Shown: positions 25,934-34,239 of the stretch, one piece after another
Layout of the letters: each line of letters opens with the position of its first letter
Numbering within the stretch: the stretch's first letter is position 1
NCBI RefSeq assembly: GCF_031461075.1
Contig: NZ_JAVKPK010000003.1
Location: 1 to 64,000, forward strand
Direction of reading: 5' to 3'
Source: Methanosarcina baikalica
GTDB taxonomy: Archaea > Halobacteriota > Methanosarcinia > Methanosarcinales > Methanosarcinaceae
DNA: 64,000 nucleotides
The notes under the pieces: model-generated
What the model saw: the letters and a program-made list of their open reading frames with translations, nothing else
Databases searched by the model: none
Told to the model about the DNA's origin: nothing
Program-made: the position numbers and the translations under genes

Positions 25934-26755
25934 TTAAAGCTCAACAATTCCGAATTCCACCATCATGGATTCCAGCTCTTCCATGGGAATAGGGGTCGGA
26001 ACAACGAATTTCGTGTTGTTCTGGACGTTGTTGGCAAGGGCAAGGTACTCCTTTGCCTGGTTACATTCAGGGTCGAAGTGAATTACGGTTTTTCTGTTGA
26101 TTTCTGCCCTCTGGACAATGTTATCCCTGGGCACGAAGTGAATTAGATGGCTTCCCAGTTTCTTTGCGAAAGCATCAAGGAGTTCGCGCTCTCCATCTAC
26201 ATTTCTGCTGTTGCAGATGATGCCTCCCAGACGGGCTCCACCTTTGGCAAATTTGGCAATTCCTTTGCAGATGTTGTTTGCTGCATAGATGGCCATCAGT
26301 TCTCCACTGGCCACGATGTAGATTTCCTTGGCTTTTCCTTCACGGATAGGCATGGCAAAACCTCCGCATACGACGTCACCAAGCACGTCGTAGAATACAT
26401 AATCAAGATCCTCGGTGTATGCACCCAGGTTTTCGAGCAGCCCGATGGCAGTAATAATTCCTCTACCTGCACATCCTACACCGGGTTCGGGTCCTCCGGA
26501 CTCCACACATTTGATGCCCCCGAAGCCTGGCTGTACAACAGTCTCAAGATGGACTCCTTCGTCTCCTTCACTTCTCAGAGTATCAAGCACAGTCTTCTGG
26601 TTCAGGCCTCCAAGCAACATCCTGGTAGAGTCTGCTTTAGGGTCGCACCCTACAAGAAGAATTTTGTTCCCCATAGTCGAAAGGGCAGCAGTCAAATTTT
26701 GCGTGGTAGTGGATTTTCCAATCCCGCCCTTTCCATAGATTGCTATCTGTCTCAT
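25934..26755 (-). CDS. nifH: nitrogenase iron protein (dinitrogenase reductase)
   Basis: A 273-residue Fe protein. The P-loop is GKGGIGKST at residues 8-16. The two 4Fe-4S ligands lie in GCAGRGI near 95 and DVVCGGFAMPIR near 130. It transfers electrons to NifDK with ATP hydrolysis. The ATG at 26755 is preferred, with GGAGGAAGG at 26762-26770. A longer open frame upstream would include the promoter and operator region and gives an unrelated N-terminus. It is the first gene of nifH-I1-I2-D-K-E-N. Confidence 0.97.
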   Translation of the reverse strand: MRQIAIYGKGGIGKSTTTQNLTAALSTMGNKILLVGCDPKADSTRMLLGGLNQKTVLDTLRSEGDEGVHLETVVQPGFGGIKCVESGGPEPGVGCAGRGIITAIGLLENLGAYTEDLDYVFYDVLGDVVCGGFAMPIREGKAKEIYIVASGELMAIYAANNICKGIAKFAKGGARLGGIICNSRNVDGERELLDAFAKKLGSHLIHFVPRDNIVQRAEINRKTVIHFDPECNQAKEYLALANNVQNNTKFVVPTPIPMEELESMMVEFGIVEL

Positions 26756-26790
26756 ATTTTTCCTTCCTCCATCATTTTCTTTCATCGGCA

Positions 26791-26830
26791 GGAAGCCGGT
26801 AACCGTTGTACCATACAATACTATTTATAA
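26791..26830 (-). promoter_or_regulatory. nifH promoter and candidate NrpR operator
   Basis: On the transcript strand a TATA box TTATAAATAG lies at 26821-26830. About 10-25 bases downstream, around the expected transcription start, is GGTA-N7-TACC (26798-26812), overlapping ACCGGCTTCC (26791-26800). I recall a NrpR site containing ACCGGCTTCC described for Methanosarcina nifH, which fits. The assignment still rests on motif resemblance. Confidence 0.6.
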
Positions 26831-26952
26831 CTTTCTATAGGTTTAATATATATTTTCTCGAATTATGTTCATTTTCCTAACTTTGGGAAAGGATTAATAA
26901 GCAATTCCAGGTAAATTGCAAAGGCTAAAATGAATAACAGGAAAACCTTTCC

Positions 26953-28143
26953 ATGATCCCTGAAGCCTCGTATGATGTAATAGTTGTGGGCGCAGGTCCT
27001 GCAGGTTCTACATCCGCCCTATATGCTGCAAAGAGCGGCGCCTCGGTCCTTCTGCTTGATAAAAAAAAAGAAATCGGAAGCCCGATTCAGTGTGCCGGTT
27101 TTCTTCCCCATGCTTCGGAAGTCCGGGCTCTTCTCCCTGATGCCAGACTGCCGGATACGCTGAAAAACTATCCTGATTTCTGCGTGCTGCAGAATATCAA
27201 AACTCAGCGCATAGTCCCTCCAAACTGCAGTGTAAAAGAGTTCGCTGTCAGGGGTACAGTCCTTGACAGGCGCAGGTATGACCAGTTCCTTGCCGAGCAG
27301 GCTGCAAAAGCAGGGGCTGAACTCATGATCAAAACCCGCGTGACGAAATTGGAGGGCACAACCGTTGAAACCTCAGGAATCTTCGGGAAACACAAAATTA
27401 AAGCAAAGGCCATTATCGGATCTGACGGCCCAAATTCCCTTGTCGCAAAATCAAAAGGTCTCAACCTTAAGCCTGAATCAAGGGAGACTTCTGTTGCTAT
27501 CGAATACCAGGTCAGAAATGTGGATATTGATCCTTTTGCTCTGGAGATGTATTTCGGAAAGGATTTTGTGCCTGGCGGCTACGCATGGATTTTTCCCGAA
27601 GGCGAGAATCGGGCAAATGTCGGGATTGGAATCAGAAGTGGCATGGCTGAAAAAGGGGTTTCTGCAAAAGAGTACCTGCATCGTTTTATGCGGGATCATC
27701 CTCTTGCCGGACCCAAACTGAAAAACGGCATAATCATGAACGTTATTGCAGGCATTATCCCTGTGAACGGCGCGCCGGAGAGAACTGCAACCGAAGACTC
27801 GCTGATTGTAGGGGACGCGGCAGGTCAGATTATTGCGACAAACGGAGGTGGAATCCCTCCTGCAATGATTGCCGGAAAAGTGGCAGGAGAAACTGCAGCC
27901 GAATTTGCAGCCGGGAAATGCAAGCTTGAAGAATACGACCCTCGCTGGCGAGCTCAGTTCGGGCCGGCACTTGAAACGTCAGTGCAGGCAAGGCAGCTTA
28001 TGGACGGGATCATGAAGTCCGACACTCTCATGAATGCAGCTTTCAAACTTATTTCTCCTGAGCAGATGAAGGTCATGCAATGTGGAAAACTTCCTGGTTC
28101 TGTAAAATTCGGGCTCCAGGCCCTGAACAGGGGAAAGAAATAA
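26953..28143 (+). CDS. geranylgeranyl reductase family flavoprotein (archaeal lipid saturation)
   Basis: A 396-residue FAD-dependent reductase, probably digeranylgeranylglycerophospholipid reductase, which saturates the isoprenoid chains of archaeal membrane lipids. The dinucleotide-binding motif VVGAGPAGSTSALYAA lies near residues 11-26. The PIQCAG motif with the family Cys is near 43-48, and the second FAD motif SLIVGDAAGQIIATNGGGIP is near 283-302. It is divergent from nifH and shares a 130-base spacer. No clear ribosome-binding site is seen, so the transcript may be nearly leaderless. Confidence 0.88.
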   Translation: MIPEASYDVIVVGAGPAGSTSALYAAKSGASVLLLDKKKEIGSPIQCAGFLPHASEVRALLPDARLPDTLKNYPDFCVLQNIKTQRIVPPNCSVKEFAVRGTVLDRRRYDQFLAEQAAKAGAELMIKTRVTKLEGTTVETSGIFGKHKIKAKAIIGSDGPNSLVAKSKGLNLKPESRETSVAIEYQVRNVDIDPFALEMYFGKDFVPGGYAWIFPEGENRANVGIGIRSGMAEKGVSAKEYLHRFMRDHPLAGPKLKNGIIMNVIAGIIPVNGAPERTATEDSLIVGDAAGQIIATNGGGIPPAMIAGKVAGETAAEFAAGKCKLEEYDPRWRAQFGPALETSVQARQLMDGIMKSDTLMNAAFKLISPEQMKVMQCGKLPGSVKFGLQALNRGKK

Positions 28144-28170
28144 TAAATATGGAAGAATCGGAGAAATAAA

Positions 28171-28281
28171 CAATCTGTATAAAACAGGAACAGAAATGAT
28201 CTGTATGGAAAACAGGAATAGAAACGATCTGTATGAAAAACAGGAACAGAAACGATCTGTATGGAAGACAGGAACAGAAAT
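28171..28281. repeat. 28-bp tandem repeat, four copies
   Basis: Four near-identical units of the form GATCTGTATGGAAAACAGG plus AACAGAAAC start at 28171 (27 bases), 28198, 28226 and 28254. They lie 28 bases after the geranylgeranyl reductase stop codon. There are no spacers and no reading frame. Confidence 0.8.
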
Positions 28282-28401
28282 AATCGGTATGGGAGAATTG
28301 AATAAACCTACTTTTTTTTAATAACGGGAAAGGGGAAAATAAAAAACCGAGGATTAAAAGGCAAGGAACAAAATAAAAAAATCCCGAATTCGGGTTCCAC
28401 T

Positions 28402-28767
28402 TTATGCTTCTTTCTCTTCCATATAGGTTTCTTCTGTCTCCTCTCCAGCTTCTCCTTCGGATACCTTTATCTTTCTCAATTCGGTTTCAGCGTCTTCTTT
28501 ATTGTACCTTGCTTCCAGGTAAGCAGGCCGGATCTCAAGGGCTTTATCAAAGGAGGCAATAGCTTCTTCATACCGGTTGAGGAGAATGTATTCAAGCCCC
28601 CTGAGGTTCCAGACTCCTGCAAAATCAGGTTTCAGTTTCAGCACCTTATCAAAATACTCTATTTTCGTTTCGGGATCGGTTTCGCTGACTGCAAGCCCAT
28701 ACCATTCCTCTGCGGTTTTACCTTCGATTTTCTTTTTGAACAAATTATCCAGAAATCCCAATGGCAT
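28402..28767 (-). CDS. small TPR-repeat protein
   Basis: A 121-residue protein. Residues 20-100 form about two tetratricopeptide repeats: AEEWYGLAVSETDPETKIEY and VWNLRGLEYILLNRYEEAIA, followed by SFDKALEIRPAYLEARYNK, with the W/G/A/P pattern of the family. The C-terminal 25 residues are Glu-rich and probably disordered. TPR units mediate protein contacts; the partner is unknown. A GTG one codon upstream is an alternative start. Confidence 0.8.
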   Translation of the reverse strand: MPLGFLDNLFKKKIEGKTAEEWYGLAVSETDPETKIEYFDKVLKLKPDFAGVWNLRGLEYILLNRYEEAIASFDKALEIRPAYLEARYNKEDAETELRKIKVSEGEAGEETEETYMEEKEA

Positions 28768-28908
28768 CACTTCCCATTGAATATAATGTGGGGTCTGTAG
28801 AAATAGATAATTATCCTTCTAACCAATGGAAAACGAAAATAAAACTCAGAAGATATGGTGTAAAATTAAAAATGTAAGAATATTAAAAAAATGAAAAAAT
28901 TTGCCTGC

Positions 28909-29814
28909 TTACAGTGAAAGCAACTGTGTTTCATTAAGTAAGCTTGCAAAGTTGGAGGTTATTACCATTTTAGTAATGTTTCCTGTTGTAGTTACGTTAT
29001 AGGTCACTCCGCGTTCGCTCGAATTTGCCTGGAGGGCTGTAATGTTCCGGGCCACTTCGGGTTCCACATTAAGGAAAATGGACGTATCTGTGTAACTGCC
29101 ATTGTCCAGCTTTTTGAAATCCCTATAAAACTGTTCGGCTGGGATATCCGTAGCATTAGTTTTTGTTGCTACTTGCTGGAAGATTACATCCTCAGGATCC
29201 ACATGGCTCAGCAAGTTATTGTATTCGGTGGTTGCAGTTGCATTTCCCTCCAGCACATCGATCGTTTTCTCAATTGTCTGGCGGGAACCGAGGATTACAG
29301 GGCTTCCGACTACATTCCATATATCCTGGGTATTATTTGTTCTTGCAAGAAGGTAGTATCCATGGTACGGGACTGCACCCCAGGGAACAAGAGTCTTCTG
29401 TTCCGGAATATGGTGGAGTTCGAACCCGTTTCCGTCGGCGTAAATTGCACCGTAGCGTTTCGTAACATCTGCACCATACAGGGACTCCATCATTTTTACA
29501 TTTCCAACGGCCTGTTCCATTGGTGTTCCTGTTGCTTTATTCAAGTTCACATACGTCGCACTTATTACCCCTTCAGGAGACATATTCAGTCCGTCAGCAA
29601 TGGAATTAAATTCATGGTGTATCTGTTTTCCCTGAATTTGGGAAAAGGAAATTGTGGAACTATTATTCTCAGCTTCTGCAGTGGAAACACTATCATTTTT
29701 ATTTTCTGAGCCGTTCGAAAAAAATATCATACCGACTGAAAGAAGCATTGTCGCGGCCAAAAAAATAGCCAGATATTTCTGGTTTTTTGTTGCTGGATCC
29801 TTTCGTTTCATCAA
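28909..29814 (-). CDS. unknown membrane-anchored extracytoplasmic protein
   Basis: A 301-residue protein I cannot assign to a known family. Residues 1-13 are basic, 14-32 form one hydrophobic segment (LAIFLAATMLLSVGMIFF), and the rest is a soluble, Asn/Thr-rich domain with many N-x-S/T sequons, suggesting an anchored surface protein. A Gly/Tyr-rich stretch (GAVPYHGYYLLART) and several short beta-like strands are visible. It is monocistronic, with the pyruvate kinase gene upstream in the same direction. Confidence 0.75.
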   Translation of the reverse strand: MMKRKDPATKNQKYLAIFLAATMLLSVGMIFFSNGSENKNDSVSTAEAENNSSTISFSQIQGKQIHHEFNSIADGLNMSPEGVISATYVNLNKATGTPMEQAVGNVKMMESLYGADVTKRYGAIYADGNGFELHHIPEQKTLVPWGAVPYHGYYLLARTNNTQDIWNVVGSPVILGSRQTIEKTIDVLEGNATATTEYNNLLSHVDPEDVIFQQVATKTNATDIPAEQFYRDFKKLDNGSYTDTSIFLNVEPEVARNITALQANSSERGVTYNVTTTGNITKMVITSNFASLLNETQLLSL

Positions 29815-30002
29815 TGAAACCTCATAACATAATGTGGATTTTTTTAGAACATACTTTTGATACCTAAATATGTTGGCATGAAAAAGTTTTCTAATACGTT
29901 TCTCTTAAAACGTGAATCTCAGACCAGAGACGAAGTTTAAATTGGAATCTCTGGTGTTGAATAATTCCGATAGCCTGTAAATTTAGTCAATGATGAGGAA
30001 GT

Positions 30003-31436
30003 TTAGTCAAGGGTGAGGATTTTGAGCATGTTCGTACCTCCGGGTTTTCCTGAAGCAGGGCCCTGAGTAAAAACTACGATATCTCCGCTTTTTACAAATC
30101 CCATTTCTTTAGCTTTTTCCGTAGTTTCTTTTTCCCAGCTTTCAATTGTTTCTTTCACAATGACAGGATAAACACCATAGGATAGAGAAAGAAAGCTGCA
30201 GGTTCTTGGGACGCGGCTGAAAGCAAGGATCCAGGGTTCGGGCTTGAAGCGTGAAATTCTCCGAGAGGTTGCCCCGCTTCTTGTGGGGGTTAGTATAGCT
30301 GCAACCGGTAATTTCTGCAGGGCTTCATGCACCTGGAGGGTTATTACCTCGTCCACTGACATTTCCCTTGCCGTGATACCCTTGATCATTGTATCAAGTC
30401 CCCATTTTGTCCGGGAACGCCAGTTTTCGGTGGTTTTTGCAATTTTTGCCATCATCTCAACGGCTTCCACAGGATAATTCCCGACCGCCGTTTCTTCCGA
30501 AAGCATAACCGCATCCGTCCCATCAAGGATCGCATTGGCAACATCTGTCGCCTCTGCACGGGTAGGTCTTATGTTGTCAGTCATTGAAGCCAGCATTTGA
30601 GTGGCTGTAATTACCGGAATCCCAAGAAGTTTTGCACTCTGGATAAGTTCTTTCTGGACTGAGGGAACTTCCTCGATAGGAATTTCGACTCCCAGGTCTC
30701 CTCTGGCAACCATAAGGGCGTCGGTTTCTTCAAGAATTTCCTTAATGTTTTCTACAGCCTGCCTGCGCTCGATCTTAGCAACAATATATACGGACTTTCC
30801 TATTGATGCAGCAAAGTTCCGGACCTTACGGATGTTTTCGGCATTTTCTACAAAAGAAATACTGAAAGTGTCAATTTCTTCATTCAGGGCAAATTCAAGG
30901 ATTTTTAAGTCCTTTTCTGTTACAGGATCAAGAAAAATCTTTGCTCCCGGAAGATTCAGCCCTTTGTGAGAGTAAAGCTGTCCTCCAATAAGAACCTCGC
31001 AAAGCACGTCTTTTCCCAATATTTCCAGGCAGCGCAGCTGGATATAGCCGTCGCTTAAGTAGATAAGGCTTCCAGGAGCTACACTCTCCGGAAGCTGCTT
31101 ATAACTTACAGGAATGCGTTCTGCACTTCCCGGAGACTCATCAACCGTAAGGGTCACAAAGTTTCCTTTCTGAAGCATAAGCGGTTCTTTTTCCAGTTTG
31201 CCTATGCGGATTTTCGGGCCTGGCAAGTCGGCAAGAATTGCAATCGTTCTGTCAAGCTCTTCTGCAACTTTACGGACTCTCCGGATCACTTCGCTATGGC
31301 TTTCGAAGTCCCCGTGGGAAAAGTTGATCCTTGCCACATTCATGCCAGTGAGCATAAGTTTCCTGATCACTTCTTCGGAAGAAGATGAAGGGCCTATGGT
31401 ACAGACGATCTTTGTCTTATGGTCCGGGATTTGCAT
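30003..31436 (-). CDS. pyk: pyruvate kinase
   Basis: A 477-residue enzyme converting phosphoenolpyruvate and ADP to pyruvate and ATP. Typical motifs are KIVCTIGPSS near residues 8-17, MNVARINFSHGD near 32-43, the active-site segment IYIVAKIERRQAVEN-like near 223, and MVARGDLGVEIP near 248-259. The C-terminal domain is intact. The ATG at 31436 is used. It lies about 75 bases after the aldolase gene and in the same direction, so the two may be cotranscribed and serve glycogen breakdown or gluconeogenic balance. Confidence 0.93.
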   Translation of the reverse strand: MQIPDHKTKIVCTIGPSSSSEEVIRKLMLTGMNVARINFSHGDFESHSEVIRRVRKVAEELDRTIAILADLPGPKIRIGKLEKEPLMLQKGNFVTLTVDESPGSAERIPVSYKQLPESVAPGSLIYLSDGYIQLRCLEILGKDVLCEVLIGGQLYSHKGLNLPGAKIFLDPVTEKDLKILEFALNEEIDTFSISFVENAENIRKVRNFAASIGKSVYIVAKIERRQAVENIKEILEETDALMVARGDLGVEIPIEEVPSVQKELIQSAKLLGIPVITATQMLASMTDNIRPTRAEATDVANAILDGTDAVMLSEETAVGNYPVEAVEMMAKIAKTTENWRSRTKWGLDTMIKGITAREMSVDEVITLQVHEALQKLPVAAILTPTRSGATSRRISRFKPEPWILAFSRVPRTCSFLSLSYGVYPVIVKETIESWEKETTEKAKEMGFVKSGDIVVFTQGPASGKPGGTNMLKILTLD

Positions 31437-31511
31437 ATTTACACGGCCTCTACTGTTCAATCTCTGATCAATGCCGCCTTCATAACTGATATCAGGCCTT
31501 CGGCAATTTTT

Positions 31512-32435
31512 TTATTTACTCTTGTTTATTTTAATGGCTTCTTCGACGCTTGCGTCTTCAATAGTTATTGCATAGACAGCATTGCACATGCGGACAGCCT
31601 CTTCGAGAGGCCTTTGGTGGATATTTCTTCCGGTTGCATTCCCCTGTGCTCCAGAGATATGAATCTGGTCATAGAGCTTTTTCAGGAAGGCATCGGCTTC
31701 GTCACTGGTGCCACCTGCACAAACGACTTTTGAGCGCCCGGCTGCTTTGACGGCTTCCTTGAATATCTCAGCAGATTTTGCCCCTTCCTTTTTCGGGTAA
31801 TTGACTTTTACAAAGTCAGTTCCCAGGCAGGCTCCTACTCCTGTCGCTCCTGCAATAAGGTGCGGGTCCTTTTCGTCTTTTACCGCAGTTCCGCGCGGGT
31901 AGATCCAGAGCACGGACATCATACCATGCTGGTGGGCGTCGTAAATTATTTGAGCAGCCTGCACAAGCATCTCTGCTTCGAACTCGCTACCGAGATAGAT
32001 TGTATATCCTACGCCAAGAATATTAAGCCCGCTGTTTTCCTTAAACTCAACTACCTGCTCAACGTCATACCAGAGGTTACTGAAGGGATCAGCCTGAGCT
32101 GTCTCAACAATATTGGTTTTGGAGTTTACCTTTACAAGATAGGGCACGTCTCTGTAATCCATGCCGTAGCGGGCCATAAGCCCAAGCTGGGTTGCAAAAA
32201 CCCCAATTTTTGCCTGAGATGCTATCCTGAAAAGATGTTCGGGATCAGCATCATCTTCAGGCACTCCTTCTCCATAAAAATCATCGTTTAAATGTTCTAC
32301 CTTCTGGTCGCCTGCAAAGAGCATGAGCCTGCCGGTTCCCCTGGTAATTTCCATATAATTATTCACGTACGTTTCACGCATTGCTTTCGGGACATCTAGA
32401 GGTACGATTACGTCCTCTTTATTAATTGAAAACAT
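31512..32435 (-). CDS. archaeal class I fructose-bisphosphate aldolase (DhnA family)
   Basis: A 307-residue TIM-barrel aldolase of the archaeal DhnA type. LMLFAGDQKVEHLNDDFYG near residues 38-56 is the N-terminal substrate region, and the Schiff-base Lys lies in GTDFVKVNYPKK near 209-220. The C-terminal phosphate-binding segment is HISGAQGNATGRNIHQRP near 264-281. The ATG at 32435 follows GAGGTTTATAC. A decayed copy of its 5' half stands 200 bases upstream. The related ADH synthase for aromatic amino acids is a less likely alternative. Confidence 0.85.
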   Translation of the reverse strand: MFSINKEDVIVPLDVPKAMRETYVNNYMEITRGTGRLMLFAGDQKVEHLNDDFYGEGVPEDDADPEHLFRIASQAKIGVFATQLGLMARYGMDYRDVPYLVKVNSKTNIVETAQADPFSNLWYDVEQVVEFKENSGLNILGVGYTIYLGSEFEAEMLVQAAQIIYDAHQHGMMSVLWIYPRGTAVKDEKDPHLIAGATGVGACLGTDFVKVNYPKKEGAKSAEIFKEAVKAAGRSKVVCAGGTSDEADAFLKKLYDQIHISGAQGNATGRNIHQRPLEEAVRMCNAVYAITIEDASVEEAIKINKSK

Positions 32436-32634
32436 GTGTATAAACCTCAATTTTTTGAATATAATAAATATCTGAGACCGTTTTTAAACTTGCGCGATGA
32501 GGCTGGTGCCTGATCTCAAAAGCGATCTCTGAAGAGCTAATTCGATAAGGGTTAGGTCTTCGATTTTCCACATAAACAGCCAATTTTTTTGTCTATTTGT
32601 ATATATTGTTGCCCTTTTAGTACCTTCCATTACG

Positions 32635-32982
32635 GGTACTAAAGGGATCAGCCTCGAAAGTATCTACAAGATTAATCTCGGAGTTTACTTCCATGAGATA
32701 ATGCACGTCTTTATTGTCCATGTGATATCGCGTGATTCCAACCTATGTTGCAATCCTGAAAAAATGTTCTGGATCAGAATTATTTTCAGACTCTCTTTTT
32801 CTATAAAAACTATCGTTTATATGTTCTGCCCTGATTTCTGGCAAAAAGCAGAGGCATCTCGGTTCGCCTCGTCACCTTCTTGCAATTTATCACAACCTCC
32901 ATGTCTTTTTTAGTGCTGTTTCACTTATTGCTTTCATGCTCTCTAAAGGTACGATGACATTTTTTTTGTTAATTGACATCAT
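32635..32982 (-). pseudogene. decayed partial duplicate of the aldolase gene 5' region
   Basis: Read on the minus strand from 32982, the sequence gives MMSINKKNVIVPLESMKAIS, closely matching the start of the adjacent aldolase. Further stretches match bases 32090-32440 of the intact gene, including the GGGATCAGC, GTTTACTTCCATGAGATA, AAAATGTTC and TCGTTTA segments. Internal deletions and frame changes abolish the reading frame, and the 3' half is absent. It is a tandem duplication remnant. Confidence 0.8.
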
Positions 32983-33832
32983 GTGTCAACCTCTACTTCT
33001 TGGATGACAATTCTCAAACTTAATTAATATTTTTTTGAATCTTATTCTTTGGGTTCATCACTTTGTGTGGATTTTAAGTAATTTCTCGTTAAGTGATCAT
33101 ACCAAAAAGATAAATGTCGATATAGAATATTCTTACAATAAATATTTTAAAATATTATGTACTGTTACACTCATATTTATAAAGTGACTATTAGCTATCC
33201 ACTTGAAATGACGAAAAGCTAATGATTTATGAATCTTTCTTAAATTTATTAATCCTTCGTTTTATACTCATCCTGCTTTAGAATTTGGAATTTTTAGAAT
33301 TTGGAATTTTTATCTCAAATTGCAGAGTAATAACTCAAATAATTCTGAAAATCAAACCTGTATGAGTATAACTTTATACTTTTTGCGTTTAGTATTAAAG
33401 GTTTACTCAGAAATCAAATTTGTAAAAATACATTGAGACTTCTGGCTCTCTATGACCAAAAAATCGGCTCTCCGTCATTCTCTATGGATAAGATTCTTCT
33501 TAATTCCGAGTCGTGTTGGTTTTTATGAGTATATACATACAAAAAACGAAGAGCCAAAAAATTTATTCAATTAGAGGCTATGCATGTTACGAGAACTTAA
33601 AATCTAATCAATCGGCAAGTTAAATAATTAATCTAAAATTCTAAAGATTTCATACTCGGTCTTGTAGATCAGTTACCGAAAAACCATATGCAAATGATGA
33701 CCCTCAAATCTGGCCAACCAGGTTAATATGTCCGTGTTATCATATTTGATCAAACTCATAACACTACCTAATACTCAACGAATTGAATAAAATAACCAGT
33801 GAACGAGTAAATAAAAATAAGTAAGAATTTTA
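32983..33832. other. 850-bp AT-rich intergenic region
   Basis: No gene is supported. A direct duplication TTTAGAATTTGGAATTTTT occurs near 33279-33312. The region separates the aldolase remnant from the tRNA cluster. Confidence 0.4.
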
Positions 33833-33905
33833 CGCCGCTTGCAGGGCTCGAACCTACGACATTCTGGTTAACAGCCAGACACTCTACCAACTGAGTTAAA
33901 GCGGC
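33833..33905 (-). tRNA. tRNA-Asn(GTT)
   Basis: A 73-base cloverleaf on the minus strand: 5' acceptor GCCGCTT pairs with AAGCGGC, with a D-arm AACTCAGTTGGTAGAGT, an anticodon arm with loop CTGTTAA (anticodon GTT), a T-arm with GGTTCGAGCCC and a discriminator G. No intron and no encoded CCA. It is identical to the copy at 34167-34239. Confidence 0.95.
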
Positions 33906-33980
33906 TTTCTGATAGGAAAGCTATTTTTTTTACTCTCAAATCCCTTCATGTATGCAGGAGATTATTGGATCTAAAGTTTA

Positions 33981-34055
33981 TGGGCCTGACCGGATTTGAA
34001 CCGGTGACCGCTCGGTTATGAGCCGAGCGCTCTAACCTGACTGAGCTACAGGCCC
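33981..34055 (-). tRNA. tRNA with CAT anticodon (Met elongator or Ile2)
   Basis: A 75-base cloverleaf on the minus strand: acceptor GGGCCTG pairs with CAGGCCC, discriminator A, anticodon loop CTCATAA giving anticodon CAT, and a T-arm with GGTTCAAATCC. CAT can mean elongator Met, or Ile2 with a modified C34. The G-C rich GGGCC acceptor resembles archaeal Ile2 as much as Met, so I leave the identity open. It is not initiator-like. Confidence 0.9.
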
Positions 34056-34166
34056 TTTTTGCTTCTATAGTACTATTAGTAGTTATTAGGATGGAACTAA
34101 TAATAAAGTTTTTGCATATGTTATCTCTCTCATGGAAAGATAATTATAAAAAATTCAAAAATTTTA

Positions 34167-34239
34167 CGCCGCTTGCAGGGCTCGAACCTACGACATTCTG
34201 GTTAACAGCCAGACACTCTACCAACTGAGTTAAAGCGGC
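34167..34239 (-). tRNA. tRNA-Asn(GTT), second identical copy
   Basis: Same 73-base sequence as the tRNA-Asn at 33833-33905, including acceptor GCCGCTT/AAGCGGC and loop CTGTTAA. The two copies flank the CAT tRNA. The flanking bases differ beyond the mature tRNA, apart from a short shared TTTTA on the 3' side. Confidence 0.95.

Noticed and set aside
32701..32913. A 70-codon plus-strand reading frame
   Set aside because: It lies antisense on the decayed aldolase copy and resembles the shadow frame on the intact aldolase gene.
33833..34239. tRNA-Asn duplication as the attachment-site pair of an integrated element
   Set aside because: Only one tRNA and no integrase or other element genes lie between the copies, and both copies are complete tRNAs.
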